Assembly: GCF_014279595.1 (NCBI RefSeq)
Contig: NZ_CP047943.1
Span: 806,001-870,000 of the forward strand
Source: Synechococcus sp. RS9909
GTDB lineage: Bacteria; Cyanobacteriota; Cyanobacteriia; PCC-6307; Cyanobiaceae
Direction: 5' to 3'
Length of the DNA stretch: 64,000 bases
Shown piece after piece: positions 8,399 through 16,046 of this stretch. A model generated the notes under the pieces. It was not told the DNA's origin. It ran no database searches and saw only the letters and a program-made list of their open reading frames with translations. Position 1 is the first letter of the stretch. Every line of letters begins with the position of its first letter. A program made the translations under genes and the position numbers.

Positions 8399-9426
8399 GC
8401 CCCTCGAACAGGTCCCACAGGAGTGTTGATGGCATCCAAACTACGGTCCAGCCAGGCCAGCACCGTGGCGTGGAATGCCTCGGGCCGTTCATCGTGGGGG
8501 CAGTGGCCGCTCTCCTCCACCACCGCCAGCTCGAGCCAGGGGTGCTGGCGCTGCAGACGTTCGCCGATCAACAGAGGCACGAAGCGATCCTGCCGGCCCC
8601 AGAGCAGCAGCAGGGGGGGGACCTGCTTCTGCTCGGCGAGTTGTTCCAGCAGGGCTGGTGCGGTGGCGCCTCGCGGACGCAAAGCCATGCCGATGCTCAT
8701 CGCCCGCAGGGCGCGGGCGGCACTCCTGCGTTGCGCCGGTCGGGCGATCAGGTGCTGCAGCTCCCGGTCGTGACGGATCGAGCGCCGGTAGGCCCCCTGC
8801 AGGCCCAGCTGCAACAGCCTGGTGCGGCTGATCACGGGCAGGAGCAGTTCCAGGGGTAAGAGACGCATCGCCAGCACCACCAGCGGCCGGCGAAGGCGCC
8901 GCCAGCGCCTGGGACGCCGCAGGGGCAGCGGTTGGATCAGGGCAGGATCGGGCAGCGGCGCCGCCGCCACCGCCGCCACCAGGTCGGGGCGGAGCACCGC
9001 AGCGGTGAGGGCGGTGAGCCCGCCGAGCGAATGGCCCACCAGCACCGCCGGCCCCCTCGCCGGCGCATCCACCACCTGCTCGAGGAAGGCGTTCACCTGG
9101 CGACCCCAGAGACGGTTATCGAGCGGGCGCTGCCGCTGATGCCCGGGCTGGTCGGAGCGGCCGAAGCCGATCAGATCGAGGCTGTAGACCCGAAAGCCCG
9201 CTGCGGCGAGGGGAGCAGCGTTGTGGCGCCAGTGGTCGCTGCTCGCTCCGAAACCGTGCAGCAGCACCAGCGGATGCCCCTGCTCCGGTCCGAGGGCCCG
9301 CCAGTGACTGCGCAGACCCTGCCAGTGCCAGTCGCCGCTGTCGCCCCAGTCGGCCCCGGTGTTGAGACCGGCGGATGCAGCCGTCGGGGCAATCTTCGGA
9401 GCAATCTGGTGAGTGGTCGCCTCCAC
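8395..9426 (-). CDS. Alpha/beta-fold hydrolase
   Basis: A 343-residue serine hydrolase of the alpha/beta-fold family, substrate unknown. Visible elements are the oxyanion motif LLHGFGASSDHWR, a strand leading to GFGRSDQPGHQR, the nucleophile elbow GHSLGG, the acid region LLLWGRQDRFVP and the catalytic His in ESGHCPHDERPE. Between elbow and acid there is an Arg-rich cap. The conserved fold starts near residue 33 (WHWQGLRSHW). The first about 25 residues are low complexity, and the ATG at 9426 overlaps the divergent methyltransferase gene by 52 bp, so the true start may lie further in. It ends with ATGA overlapping ilvN. Confidence 0.88.
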   Translation of the reverse strand: MEATTHQIAPKIAPTAASAGLNTGADWGDSGDWHWQGLRSHWRALGPEQGHPLVLLHGFGASSDHWRHNAAPLAAAGFRVYSLDLIGFGRSDQPGHQRQRPLDNRLWGRQVNAFLEQVVDAPARGPAVLVGHSLGGLTALTAAVLRPDLVAAVAAAPLPDPALIQPLPLRRPRRWRRLRRPLVVLAMRLLPLELLLPVISRTRLLQLGLQGAYRRSIRHDRELQHLIARPAQRRSAARALRAMSIGMALRPRGATAPALLEQLAEQKQVPPLLLLWGRQDRFVPLLIGERLQRQHPWLELAVVEESGHCPHDERPEAFHATVLAWLDRSLDAINTPVGPVRGA

Positions 9427-10619
9427 AGCCCCTGGGCCCAGTTCTCTCTCACTATCGCGAAGGTGCTGCGGACCTGAGCCTGGGAACGGGGTTTTTCCGG
9501 CCCGAGTCGCGCCCTGCCCGTGATTGTTCAGTGTTGCTCGCGGCCTGGCAACGGCGCCAGGCCCCCGAGCGCCCCCTCCGCTGGCTCGATCTGATGGCCG
9601 GCTGTGGCATCCGCGCTCTGCGTTGGGGACTGGAGGCGTCGCTTCCCAGGAGCGGCCCCCTCGAGCTCTGGGTCAATGACGCCGATGCCGATCGCAGGGC
9701 GCTGCTGCGCGCCAACCTCGCCCGCCTGCACGGCGGCGGTGGGGGCCCGGAGGCTTTGCTTGTGGAGCAACGCTCGCTGCCGGCGGAGGTGCTGTTGCGC
9801 CAGGCCTATCTCGAGCAGCGCACGTTCGATCTGATCGATCTCGATGCCTTCGGCTGCCCCAACCGCTTGTTGCAGGCCACCCTGCAGGTGCTGGCCTTCG
9901 AGGGGATCCTGCTGCTCGCCAGCACCGATGGCCGCTCCCCCACGGGCCACGACCGTTCGGCGGCGGTGCGGCGATTCGGCGCAGCGGCCCGCGCCCATCC
10001 CGCCAGCTGGGAGATCGCCCTTCGCTTGCAGCTGGCGGCCCTGGCCCGGGAGACCTGGTTGCTGGGGCGTGGTCTCGAGCCCCTCCTGGCCTTCAGCGAC
10101 GGGCGCACCTTTCGTTTGGCGGTGCGCCTGCGCCAGCATCTCGATGCCGGGGAGGAGGGGCAGCTCGGTCTGCTCGCCCGTTGCGAGGCCTGCGGTGCCC
10201 AGGCGAGTCAGTCGATGCTCCGCCTGCAGGGCTGGCCGGCCTGTGCCTGTCCTGCCGGTGCTGGGCGCTGGGCGGTGAGTGGTCCGCTCTGGTTGGGACC
10301 GCTCCAGCAACCCGCCTTGCTGTTGGCGTTGCAGCAGCTCGGTGCGGGGATGGAGGGCAGCGTGGCACCGGCCAGCGCGCGGCTGCTGGCGCGCCTGGCT
10401 GCTGATCCCGGCTCGCCTTTGCTCTGCTGGTCGACGGCGGAACTGGCTCGCCGTTTGCGGCTGAACGGCCCTCCGGCGGTGGCGGCCGTGGTGGAGGCGT
10501 TGCGCGCGCAGGGCCATCAGGCCCTGGCCAGTGGGGTGATGGCGGGCCAGCTGCGCACGGATGCCCCCTACGCGCTGTTGTTGCAATCCTGCCGCCAGTT
10601 AGGGCGTGAGGATCGTTAA
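9375..10619 (+). CDS. Trm1-like tRNA (guanine-N2)-dimethyltransferase
   Basis: A 414-residue SAM-dependent methyltransferase similar to Trm1, which methylates N2 of guanosine in tRNA. Motifs include the N-terminal [23 protein letters not shown] motif [15 protein letters not shown], the acidic NDADADRR and the catalytic DLDAFGCP, all characteristic of Trm1. A cysteine cluster (CEACGA and CACP, about residues 270-295) could bind zinc, as in archaeal Trm1. Trm1 is mainly archaeal and eukaryotic, with sporadic bacterial members including cyanobacteria. The C-terminal part resembles a winged helix ([20 protein letters not shown]). The start at 9375 overlaps the divergent hydrolase by 52 bp. It is followed 26 bp later by petM. 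Confidence 0.85.
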   Translation: MQPSGQSSEQSGEWSPPQPLGPVLSHYREGAADLSLGTGFFRPESRPARDCSVLLAAWQRRQAPERPLRWLDLMAGCGIRALRWGLEASLPRSGPLELWVNDADADRRALLRANLARLHGGGGGPEALLVEQRSLPAEVLLRQAYLEQRTFDLIDLDAFGCPNRLLQATLQVLAFEGILLLASTDGRSPTGHDRSAAVRRFGAAARAHPASWEIALRLQLAALARETWLLGRGLEPLLAFSDGRTFRLAVRLRQHLDAGEEGQLGLLARCEACGAQASQSMLRLQGWPACACPAGAGRWAVSGPLWLGPLQQPALLLALQQLGAGMEGSVAPASARLLARLAADPGSPLLCWSTAELARRLRLNGPPAVAAVVEALRAQGHQALASGVMAGQLRTDAPYALLLQSCRQLGREDR

Positions 10620-10645
10620 ATGGTGGCTGTCATTACCGCCCCACC

Positions 10646-10744
10646 ATGGCCTCGGAGATTTTTGGGACTGCTGCAATCTTCTGGGTGCTGATCCCCGTGG
10701 GCCTGGCCGGCGGCGCCCTGCTCCTGAAGCTGCAGAAAGACTGA
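10646..10744 (+). CDS. petM: Cytochrome b6f complex subunit PetM (subunit VII)
   Basis: A 32-residue single-span subunit of the cytochrome b6f complex in the thylakoid membrane. The translation begins [20 protein letters not shown] and ends LLLKLQKD. It has a short acidic head, one transmembrane helix and a basic stromal tail, matching PetM in size and pattern. ATG 10646 follows the Trm1-like stop by 26 bp. The gene is too short for ordinary ORF cut-offs. Confidence 0.93.
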   Translation: MASEIFGTAAIFWVLIPVGLAGGALLLKLQKD

Positions 10745-10799
10745 GGGCCGCGCGGGGGAGGTGGCCGCTTTAGGCTCCTGCCTTGCAATGACGGACCCC

Positions 10800-11762
10800 A
10801 TGCAGGTTCTGGTGGTTGGTGGAACCGGCACGCTCGGTCGGCAGATTGCCAGCCGAGCTCTTGAGGCTGGCCATCAGGTGCGCTGCATGGTGCGGACACC
10901 CAGAAAGGCCTCGTTTCTGCAGGAATGGGGCTGCGAGCTCACCCGGGGTGATCTGCTCGAACCCGCCAGCCTCGACTACGCCATGGATGGTGTCGACGCG
11001 GTGATTGATGCCGCCACCAGTCGCCCGAATGATCCCCGCAGCGTTTACGAGACTGACTGGGACGGCAAGCTGAACCTCTTGCGTGCCTGCGAAACGGCCG
11101 GGGTGAAGCGCTTCGTGTTTCTGTCGCTGCTCCTGGCTGATCAGTACCGCCAGGTGCCGCTGATGGACATCAAATCCTGCACGGAGCAGCTGCTGCGGGA
11201 CTCGGATTTTGACTACACGATCCTGCAGGGTGCGGCCTTCATGCAGGGGGTGATCGGTCAGTTCGCCATTCCGGTGCTCGAGAGCCAGACCGTGTGGGTG
11301 AGTGGCAGTCCCACGGCGATCGCCTACATGAACACGCAGGACATGGCGCGGTTTGCGGTGGCGGCCCTGGAGCGTGATGAGACCATTCGGGGCAGCTATC
11401 CGGTGGTGGGTCCGAAAGCCTGGAACACCGGCGAGGTGGTGCAGCTCTGTGAGCAGGCCTGCGGCAAATCGGCGCGGGTGTTCCGGGTGCCGCCGGCTCT
11501 GCTGGAGCTGTTGCGCGGCATCTGCAATTTCTTTGAGCCCGCCGTCAATGTGGCGGAACGCCTGGCCTTTGCGGAAGTCACCGGCGGTGGCGCCCGTCTT
11601 GATGCGCCGATGGAAGCGAGCTACGCGGCGTTCGGTCTCGACCGTGCGGACACCACCACGCTCGAGTCGTATCTCAACGAGTACTACACCACGATTCTCA
11701 AGCGTCTGCGCGACATGGAGAAAGATCTCGACAAGGATGCCAAGAAGAAACTGCCCTTCTGA
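10800..11762 (+). CDS. ycf39: Photosystem II assembly factor Ycf39 (atypical short-chain dehydrogenase)
   Basis: A 320-residue NAD(P)-binding protein of the NmrA-like atypical SDR family. Ycf39 acts with chlorophyll synthase and HLIPs in delivering chlorophyll to nascent D1 during photosystem II assembly. The N terminus MQVLVVGGTGTLGRQIASRA contains the GGTGxxGR dinucleotide motif. DAATSRPNDPRSVYETDWDG and AAFMQGVIGQFAIPVLE are conserved Ycf39 blocks. The canonical SDR YxxxK catalytic pair is not evident, as expected for this group. An in-frame ATG at 10761 would add 13 unconserved residues, so 10800 is chosen. It follows petM by 55 bp in the same direction. Confidence 0.95.
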   Translation: MQVLVVGGTGTLGRQIASRALEAGHQVRCMVRTPRKASFLQEWGCELTRGDLLEPASLDYAMDGVDAVIDAATSRPNDPRSVYETDWDGKLNLLRACETAGVKRFVFLSLLLADQYRQVPLMDIKSCTEQLLRDSDFDYTILQGAAFMQGVIGQFAIPVLESQTVWVSGSPTAIAYMNTQDMARFAVAALERDETIRGSYPVVGPKAWNTGEVVQLCEQACGKSARVFRVPPALLELLRGICNFFEPAVNVAERLAFAEVTGGGARLDAPMEASYAAFGLDRADTTTLESYLNEYYTTILKRLRDMEKDLDKDAKKKLPF

Positions 11763-11854
11763 ACGCCGCAGCCTCGGGGGCGGGACCTCACACCAGTCGA
11801 TAGTCGATTTGTACTAGTGATGCGTTAAGCTTGTCAGGGTCTGCCCTTGGGTCC

Positions 11855-12070
11855 ATGTCTGTCGCGCAAGTCAAGAATCTCCAGCGTCGGCTCGACAATC
11901 TCGCTGCTGAAGCGGAGCGTGAACTCAGCCGCGCCTGCGGTCATGAGCTTTGGCGCAGCCTTGGCTTCGACGCGTTCGACGGTCTTGAGGATGGCGACCG
12001 TCGCGCCACCGCCAACTACTACTACGGCCAATGGCAGACCGTTCAGGAGCTGCAGCAGGCTCTGGGCTGA
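11855..12070 (+). CDS. Small conserved cyanobacterial protein, function unknown
   Basis: A 71-residue soluble protein starting MSVAQVKNLQRRLDNLAAEA, mostly helical by composition, with a polar coiled-coil-like N-terminal half and an ending rich in aromatic residues (TANYYYGQWQTVQELQQALG). I do not recognise a family. A TTG eight codons upstream (11831) is an alternative start, but the ATG is preferred. It lies 92 bp after ycf39 and just before the ArsM-like gene in the same direction, possibly a short operon. Confidence 0.7.
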   Translation: MSVAQVKNLQRRLDNLAAEAERELSRACGHELWRSLGFDAFDGLEDGDRRATANYYYGQWQTVQELQQALG

Positions 12071-12105
12071 CGGTCGCCAGAATGGTCGGATTCGCTGAGC
12101 TCACC

Positions 12106-12885
12106 ATGGCGTCCTGCTGCGGCCCTGCCGGCCTTGACCAAACCGATGCGGTGCAGCAGCGGTATGGCGCTGCTGCGGCTGAGCGGGAAGCCTGTCTCTG
12201 CACCCCTGTGGCCTTTGATGCCGCCCTGCTCGAGGTGATCCCGGCCGAGGTAGTGGAGCGGGATTACGGCTGTGGTGATCCCACCCGCTGGGTGCAGTCG
12301 GGTGACACCGTGCTCGATCTGGGCAGCGGCAGCGGCAAGAACGCCTTCATCTGTGCCCAGGTGGTGGGGGCCGGTGGCCGGGTGCTCGGGGTGGATCGCA
12401 ATGCCGAGATGCTCGCCCTCTCCCGTGCGGCAGCGCCCGTGGTGGCGGAGCGGATCGGGGTGGCCAATGTGGAGTTTCTGGAGGGTGCGATCGAGGCTCT
12501 CGACGCCCCCACAGCGAACGGGCAGCCCCTGGTGGCGGATGCCAGCGTTGATCTGGTGCTCAGCAACTGCGTGCTCAACCTGGTGAACCCCTCCGCCCGT
12601 GAACGGTTGCTGGCCAACATCCGGCGTGTGCTGCGCCCCGGCGGTCGGGTGGCGATCAGCGACATCGTCTGTGATCGGCCCGTGCCCCTCGCCCTGCAGC
12701 AGGACCCGGAGCTCTGGAGTGGCTGCATCAGCGGCGCCTGGCAGGAGCAGGCCTTCCTCGCTGATTTCGTGGCGCTTGGTTTTGAGAACGTGCATTACGC
12801 CGATCGCTCCAGCGAGCCCTGGCGCGTGGTGGAGGGCATCGAATTCCGTGCTGTCACGCTCGTCGGCGTTGTGCCGGGCGGCTGA
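12106..12885 (+). CDS. ArsM-like arsenite S-adenosylmethionine methyltransferase
   Basis: A class I SAM methyltransferase of about 259 residues. SAM motif I is VLDLGSGSGKNAF, followed by VLGVDRNAEML. Cysteines sit where ArsM enzymes bind arsenite: in YGCGDPT before the SAM motif, in SNCVLNL after strand 4 and in SGCISGAW near the C-terminal domain. The N terminus contains ASCCGP. This pattern is characteristic of arsenite methyltransferases, including those that feed arsenosugar synthesis in marine cyanobacteria, but no arsenosugar partner gene is nearby. ATG 12082 is an alternative start adding eight residues; neither start has a clear Shine-Dalgarno site. Its 3' end overlaps the convergent pseudouridine synthase by 32 bp. 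Confidence 0.78.
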   Translation: MASCCGPAGLDQTDAVQQRYGAAAAEREACLCTPVAFDAALLEVIPAEVVERDYGCGDPTRWVQSGDTVLDLGSGSGKNAFICAQVVGAGGRVLGVDRNAEMLALSRAAAPVVAERIGVANVEFLEGAIEALDAPTANGQPLVADASVDLVLSNCVLNLVNPSARERLLANIRRVLRPGGRVAISDIVCDRPVPLALQQDPELWSGCISGAWQEQAFLADFVALGFENVHYADRSSEPWRVVEGIEFRAVTLVGVVPGG

Positions 12886-13492
12886 GCAGGGCCTGAAGGC
12901 GGAGGTGTTCCTCTGTGCTCACGGGCCGCCAGGAGCCAGGCGCCAAACCGTTCAGGTTCAAGGGCAGCCCCCCATCCATCAGATCGATGGCACTGCGGAT
13001 CAGGCGCAGCGTGGGCAGCCCGACGGCGGCGGTCATGCGACGCACCTGGCGGTTGCGCCCTTCCCGCAGGCTCAATTCCAGCCAATCGGTGGGGATGGAG
13101 CGGCGTTCACGGATCGGTGGCACGCGATCCGGCCACGGCTGGATCTGGTCGTGGCGGAGGCGTTGTGCCTGAGCCGGCAGGGTCTGGCGCCCCTGCACCA
13201 GCACGCCATCGCACAGCTGCTGCAGTTGCTTGTCCGTCGCGGTGCCCTCCACCTGCACCCAGTAGGTGCGCCAGTGGCCGAAGCGGGGATCGGTGAGGCG
13301 CTGCTGGAGCCGTCCTTCCGTGGTGAGCAGCAGCAATCCTTCGCTGTCGGCATCGAGGCGCCCGGCGGCATACACCTGGGGCACGGGCACCAGATCAGCC
13401 AGGCAGCGCCAACGGCTGCCTGGTTCCGGGGTGAACTGGCTGAGCACGCCGTAGGGCTTGTGCAGCAGCAGGGTCGACTCAGCCGTGGCCAC
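12854..13492 (-). CDS. Pseudouridine synthase, RsuA/RluE family
   Basis: A 212-residue rRNA pseudouridine synthase that isomerises a specific uridine. The conserved domain starts almost at once with LLLHKPYGVLSQFTPE. The catalytic aspartate lies in AGRLDADSEGLLLLT, and LREGRNRQVRRMTAAVGLP is the family C-terminal signature. There is no N-terminal S4 domain, as in RluE-type enzymes. The GTG at 13492 gives a 14-bp overlap with the upstream Nif11 gene. The GTG at 13516 is an alternative adding eight residues (MRRCCSAS). The exact target uridine cannot be read from sequence; RluE-like (23S rRNA) is a reasonable guess. Confidence 0.9.
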   Translation of the reverse strand: MATAESTLLLHKPYGVLSQFTPEPGSRWRCLADLVPVPQVYAAGRLDADSEGLLLLTTEGRLQQRLTDPRFGHWRTYWVQVEGTATDKQLQQLCDGVLVQGRQTLPAQAQRLRHDQIQPWPDRVPPIRERRSIPTDWLELSLREGRNRQVRRMTAAVGLPTLRLIRSAIDLMDGGLPLNLNGLAPGSWRPVSTEEHLRLQALLSRPAQRRRA

Positions 13493-13727
13493 CGAAGCAG
13501 AGCAGCAGCGCCTCACCCCAGCTGGAGGCTCCGTTGAGGTGGTCGTCGTGGACGTGCTTCATCTTTTCGGCCTGCATTTTCATCAGCGTGGCCTGGGTGA
13601 ATTCATGGCCCTTTTCGCTGGCCAGATCCACCACGTGCTGGGGGGTGGGGGCTTGACGCACCTGTTCGCGGACCTGCGAATCGGATTGCACCAGGGATGC
13701 GAAGGCGATCAGAGCGGATTCAGACAC
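13479..13727 (-). CDS. Nif11-domain small protein
   Basis: An 82-residue protein whose N-terminal half matches the Nif11 domain (MSESALIAFASLVQSDSQVR, then VVDLASEKGHEFTQATLMKM). In picocyanobacteria this domain is used as the leader of ribosomally made peptides such as prochlorosins, but also occurs in short stand-alone proteins of unknown role. Here the C-terminal tail is SSWGEALLLCFGGHG with one cysteine and no Gly-Gly leader cleavage site before a Cys/Ser/Thr core. No lanthionine synthetase or peptidase transporter is adjacent. A stand-alone Nif11 protein is more likely than a lanthipeptide precursor. Its 3' end overlaps the pseudouridine synthase. Confidence 0.82.
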   Translation of the reverse strand: MSESALIAFASLVQSDSQVREQVRQAPTPQHVVDLASEKGHEFTQATLMKMQAEKMKHVHDDHLNGASSWGEALLLCFGGHG

Positions 13728-13753
13728 GATGACGAGAACGCGTTGAATTGAGA

Positions 13754-13846
13754 TTAGGTGGAGCTCTGACGTGCACGCCAGAGATTCACCACCCCGATCG
13801 AAATCAGCAACAAGCCGAGGTCGAGGCTGAGGGGCGGAAGAATCAT
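13754..13846 (-). CDS. Possible 30-residue single-span membrane peptide
   Basis: An ATG-initiated frame of 30 residues begins MILPPLSLDLGLLLISIGVV and ends NLWRARQSST. It has one hydrophobic helix followed by a positively charged end, a layout common for small thylakoid or plasma-membrane subunits. I do not recognise it as a known Psb, Psa, Pet or Ndh peptide. It lies 26 bp before the Nif11 gene on the same strand and is divergent from the IF-1 gene. Conservation in relatives would decide whether it is real. Confidence 0.35.
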   Translation of the reverse strand: MILPPLSLDLGLLLISIGVVNLWRARQSST

Positions 13847-13947
13847 GGCGACGTCGATCGGGACGTTGACCCTAAGGGCAATCCGGCGGCGAAGGGCTGC
13901 GGGCGGCCTTCTAAACTGAGATCAACCTTGTGTTGTGGCACCGCCGG

Positions 13948-14217
13948 ATGATCGAAACTTCGGGTGTGATTGAAAAAGAACAGGGCAACGGGTTCTACCT
14001 CGTCACCCTCGAGCAGCCCGCCGGTCACCAGTGCCTCTGCCGTGCCGCCGGCAAGCTCACCAAGTTCCGCATCAAACTCCTGGCCGGCGACAAGGTGCTG
14101 GTGGAGATCAGTCCCTACGACCTCACCCGTGGCCGCATCACCTACCGCGAGCGCAACGCCGGTGCTCCGGGTGGTCGCCCAGGTGGCAACCGACCCGGCG
14201 GTCCGCGTCGACGCTGA
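13948..14217 (+). CDS. infA: Translation initiation factor IF-1 (extended paralogue)
   Basis: An OB-fold protein of 89 residues that binds the ribosomal A site during initiation. The core has AGKLTKFRIKLLAGDKVLVE and SPYDLTRGRITYRER, the IF-1 signature. Canonical IF-1 is about 72 residues; this one has an added Gly/Pro/Arg tail PGGRPGGNRPGGPRRR. It is not in a ribosomal-protein operon, so it is probably a second, divergent copy beside the one expected in the S10/spc region. The ATG at 13948 is preferred to the upstream start at 13930 because it aligns with the family. Confidence 0.9.
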   Translation: MIETSGVIEKEQGNGFYLVTLEQPAGHQCLCRAAGKLTKFRIKLLAGDKVLVEISPYDLTRGRITYRERNAGAPGGRPGGNRPGGPRRR

Positions 14218-14225
14218 GGCGACCC

Positions 14226-15629
14226 TCAGACGGGTGCGCCCAGCAGAGCCTCGATCGCGGAGCGGAATTCGCTGCGCTGCTTCACACCGCGCCACTGCTG
14301 TTTCAGTTCCTTCCCGAAGAACAGTTGCACGGTGGGGGTGCCATTCACCCCGGCCTGCTGGGCGATCTCCTGATCGGCTTCGATGTCGATTTCCAGGCCC
14401 TGAGCTCGGCCGCCCAACTCATCCAGCACGCGCTTCAATTGCGGTTTGAGCACGTGGCAGGGGCCGCAGCTGGGGGAGGTGTACACCACGAGCAGGGGCT
14501 TGCTGCTGTCGTGATAGAGCTTGCGCAGGGCGTAACTGCCCTTTTGCCAGAGCGCATCCGGGTCGTAGCTCGCTTCGGTGGTGGTTTCGCTGGTCTGGGG
14601 CGTGGCGGCCTGAGCCGGTTCCACGCTGTCGCGGCTCACCAGGCTCGCCAGGTTGTGATGGCTGAGCCAGCGTTCCGCCGCCAGGGCCGCCTGGCAGCCG
14701 CTGCCGGCCGCAGTGATGCCCTGGCGCCATTCCGCATCGGCCACATCGCCGGCGGCATACACGCCCTCCAGCGAGGTTTCCGGCCGGCCCGGTTGGGTCA
14801 CCAGGTAGCCCTTGGCATCGCAGCTGAGCTGGCCTTGCACCAACTCGGTATTCGGCGTGTGGCCGATGGCATAGAAGAGGCCGCGCACCGGCAGTTGTCG
14901 CTCCTCGCCGCTCTGCCGATTGCGCAGTCGCAATGACGCCAGCCAATCGTCGCCCTCTGCGTCAGCCACCTCGGTGTGCCAGTGCACGCTGATCTGGGGG
15001 TTGGCTTGCACCCGGTCGGCCATCGCCGCACTGGCGCGCAACTGGCCGGAGCGCACGAGCAGATGCACGTGGCTGCCGTATTTGGTGAGATACACCGCTT
15101 CTTCGCAGGCGGAATCACCACCGCCCACCACTGCCAGCTCCTCATTGCGGAACTGGGGAGTGGCGCCATCGCAGATGGCGCAGGCACTGATGCCCTTGCT
15201 CCAGAAGCGCTCCTCCTGGGGCAGCCCGAGGCGATTGGCGCTCGCGCCGGTGGCGAGAATCACGGCCTGGGCCTGGATGCTGCATCCATCGGCTTCGATG
15301 CGGAAGGGGCGGCGGCTCAGGTCGATCGCGTCGGCATCGGCCTCGAGCAGTCGGGTGCCCCAGCGTTCGGCCTGGGCCTTCATCAGGTCCATCAGGTCGG
15401 GGCCCAACACCCCATCGGGGAATCCCGGGAAGTTCTCCACGTGGGTAGTGGTCATCAGCTGACCGCCGGGGATGCCGCCCCGTTGAAACCCGGTGATCAG
15501 CAGGGGGCTGAGATTGGCGCGAGCGGCGTAAATCGCCGCGGTGTAGCCGGCGGGCCCCGAACCGATGATCACCAGATTTTCGGTGTCAGGAGCGGTGGTG
15601 CCGGGGGTGAGGCCGGTCTCAGCAGCCAT
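14226..15629 (-). CDS. NADPH-thioredoxin reductase C (thioredoxin reductase-thioredoxin fusion)
   Basis: NTRC transfers electrons from NADPH through FAD and a redox disulfide to its own thioredoxin domain, and typically reduces 2-Cys peroxiredoxin in chloroplasts and cyanobacteria. The 467-residue protein has a reductase part (residues about 18-320) with FAD motif [17 protein letters not shown], active-site CAICDG, NADPH motif [12 protein letters not shown] and YAAGDVAD. A linker follows, then a C-terminal thioredoxin domain (about 355-467) with SCGPC. Both CxxC pairs are intact. The gene converges with the IF-1 gene 8 bp away. Confidence 0.96.
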   Translation of the reverse strand: MAAETGLTPGTTAPDTENLVIIGSGPAGYTAAIYAARANLSPLLITGFQRGGIPGGQLMTTTHVENFPGFPDGVLGPDLMDLMKAQAERWGTRLLEADADAIDLSRRPFRIEADGCSIQAQAVILATGASANRLGLPQEERFWSKGISACAICDGATPQFRNEELAVVGGGDSACEEAVYLTKYGSHVHLLVRSGQLRASAAMADRVQANPQISVHWHTEVADAEGDDWLASLRLRNRQSGEERQLPVRGLFYAIGHTPNTELVQGQLSCDAKGYLVTQPGRPETSLEGVYAAGDVADAEWRQGITAAGSGCQAALAAERWLSHHNLASLVSRDSVEPAQAATPQTSETTTEASYDPDALWQKGSYALRKLYHDSSKPLLVVYTSPSCGPCHVLKPQLKRVLDELGGRAQGLEIDIEADQEIAQQAGVNGTPTVQLFFGKELKQQWRGVKQRSEFRSAIEALLGAPV

Positions 15630-15707
15630 GGCTAAAGCGAAGCGGTTATGAGTTGACTTTAAACCGGGCTCTTGTCGCTTGGCGAGATAGAGGGTTTAAT
15701 CGTTTCT

Positions 15708-15950
15708 TCAGATTTGCAGGGGGTCTTCGGAGTCTTCGCTGAGACGGGGTCGTTTGCTCGGACCGCGACGCACCATCAGCACTGCCTCCTCCAGGAGCTC
15801 GGGGTGCTCACCGATGCAGGTGATCCATTCCCGGAATTCCTGGGTGATCGCATAGCTGTCCTCGTATCGCTCAGCGCTGTCGAGCACAGCGATCCGGGTG
15901 GTGGCCCAGCAGGTGGCGACGCTGACGCGGCGTTCCATTGCTGCATCCAT
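15708..15950 (-). CDS. Conserved hypothetical protein, 80 residues
   Basis: A small soluble protein beginning MDAAMERRVSVATCWATTRI, with an acidic middle (EFREWITCIGEHPELLEEAV) and a charged tail ending SEDSEDPLQI. I recognise no domain. It sits between NTRC (78 bp downstream) and the helicase (upstream) on the same strand, so it may be cotranscribed with either. A start at the internal Met 5 is possible. Confidence 0.6.
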   Translation of the reverse strand: MDAAMERRVSVATCWATTRIAVLDSAERYEDSYAITQEFREWITCIGEHPELLEEAVLMVRRGPSKRPRLSEDSEDPLQI

Positions 15951-16046
15951 GATCTGCTCCCAGATGGTGACCAGGCTGATGGTTGAAGGGGACCGATCAG
16001 GCCTGCATTCGCAGAACGTCGCATTTTTCTCTGCAGAAAGGTGTCG

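Noticed and set aside
11800-11830. LexA-like box near TTGTACTAGTGATG
   Set aside because: It matches only part of the cyanobacterial consensus, and the downstream gene is not an SOS gene.
13479-13727. Lanthipeptide (prochlorosin) precursor
   Set aside because: Although a Nif11 domain is present, there is no Gly-Gly cleavage motif followed by a Cys/Ser/Thr core and no LanM or transporter nearby.
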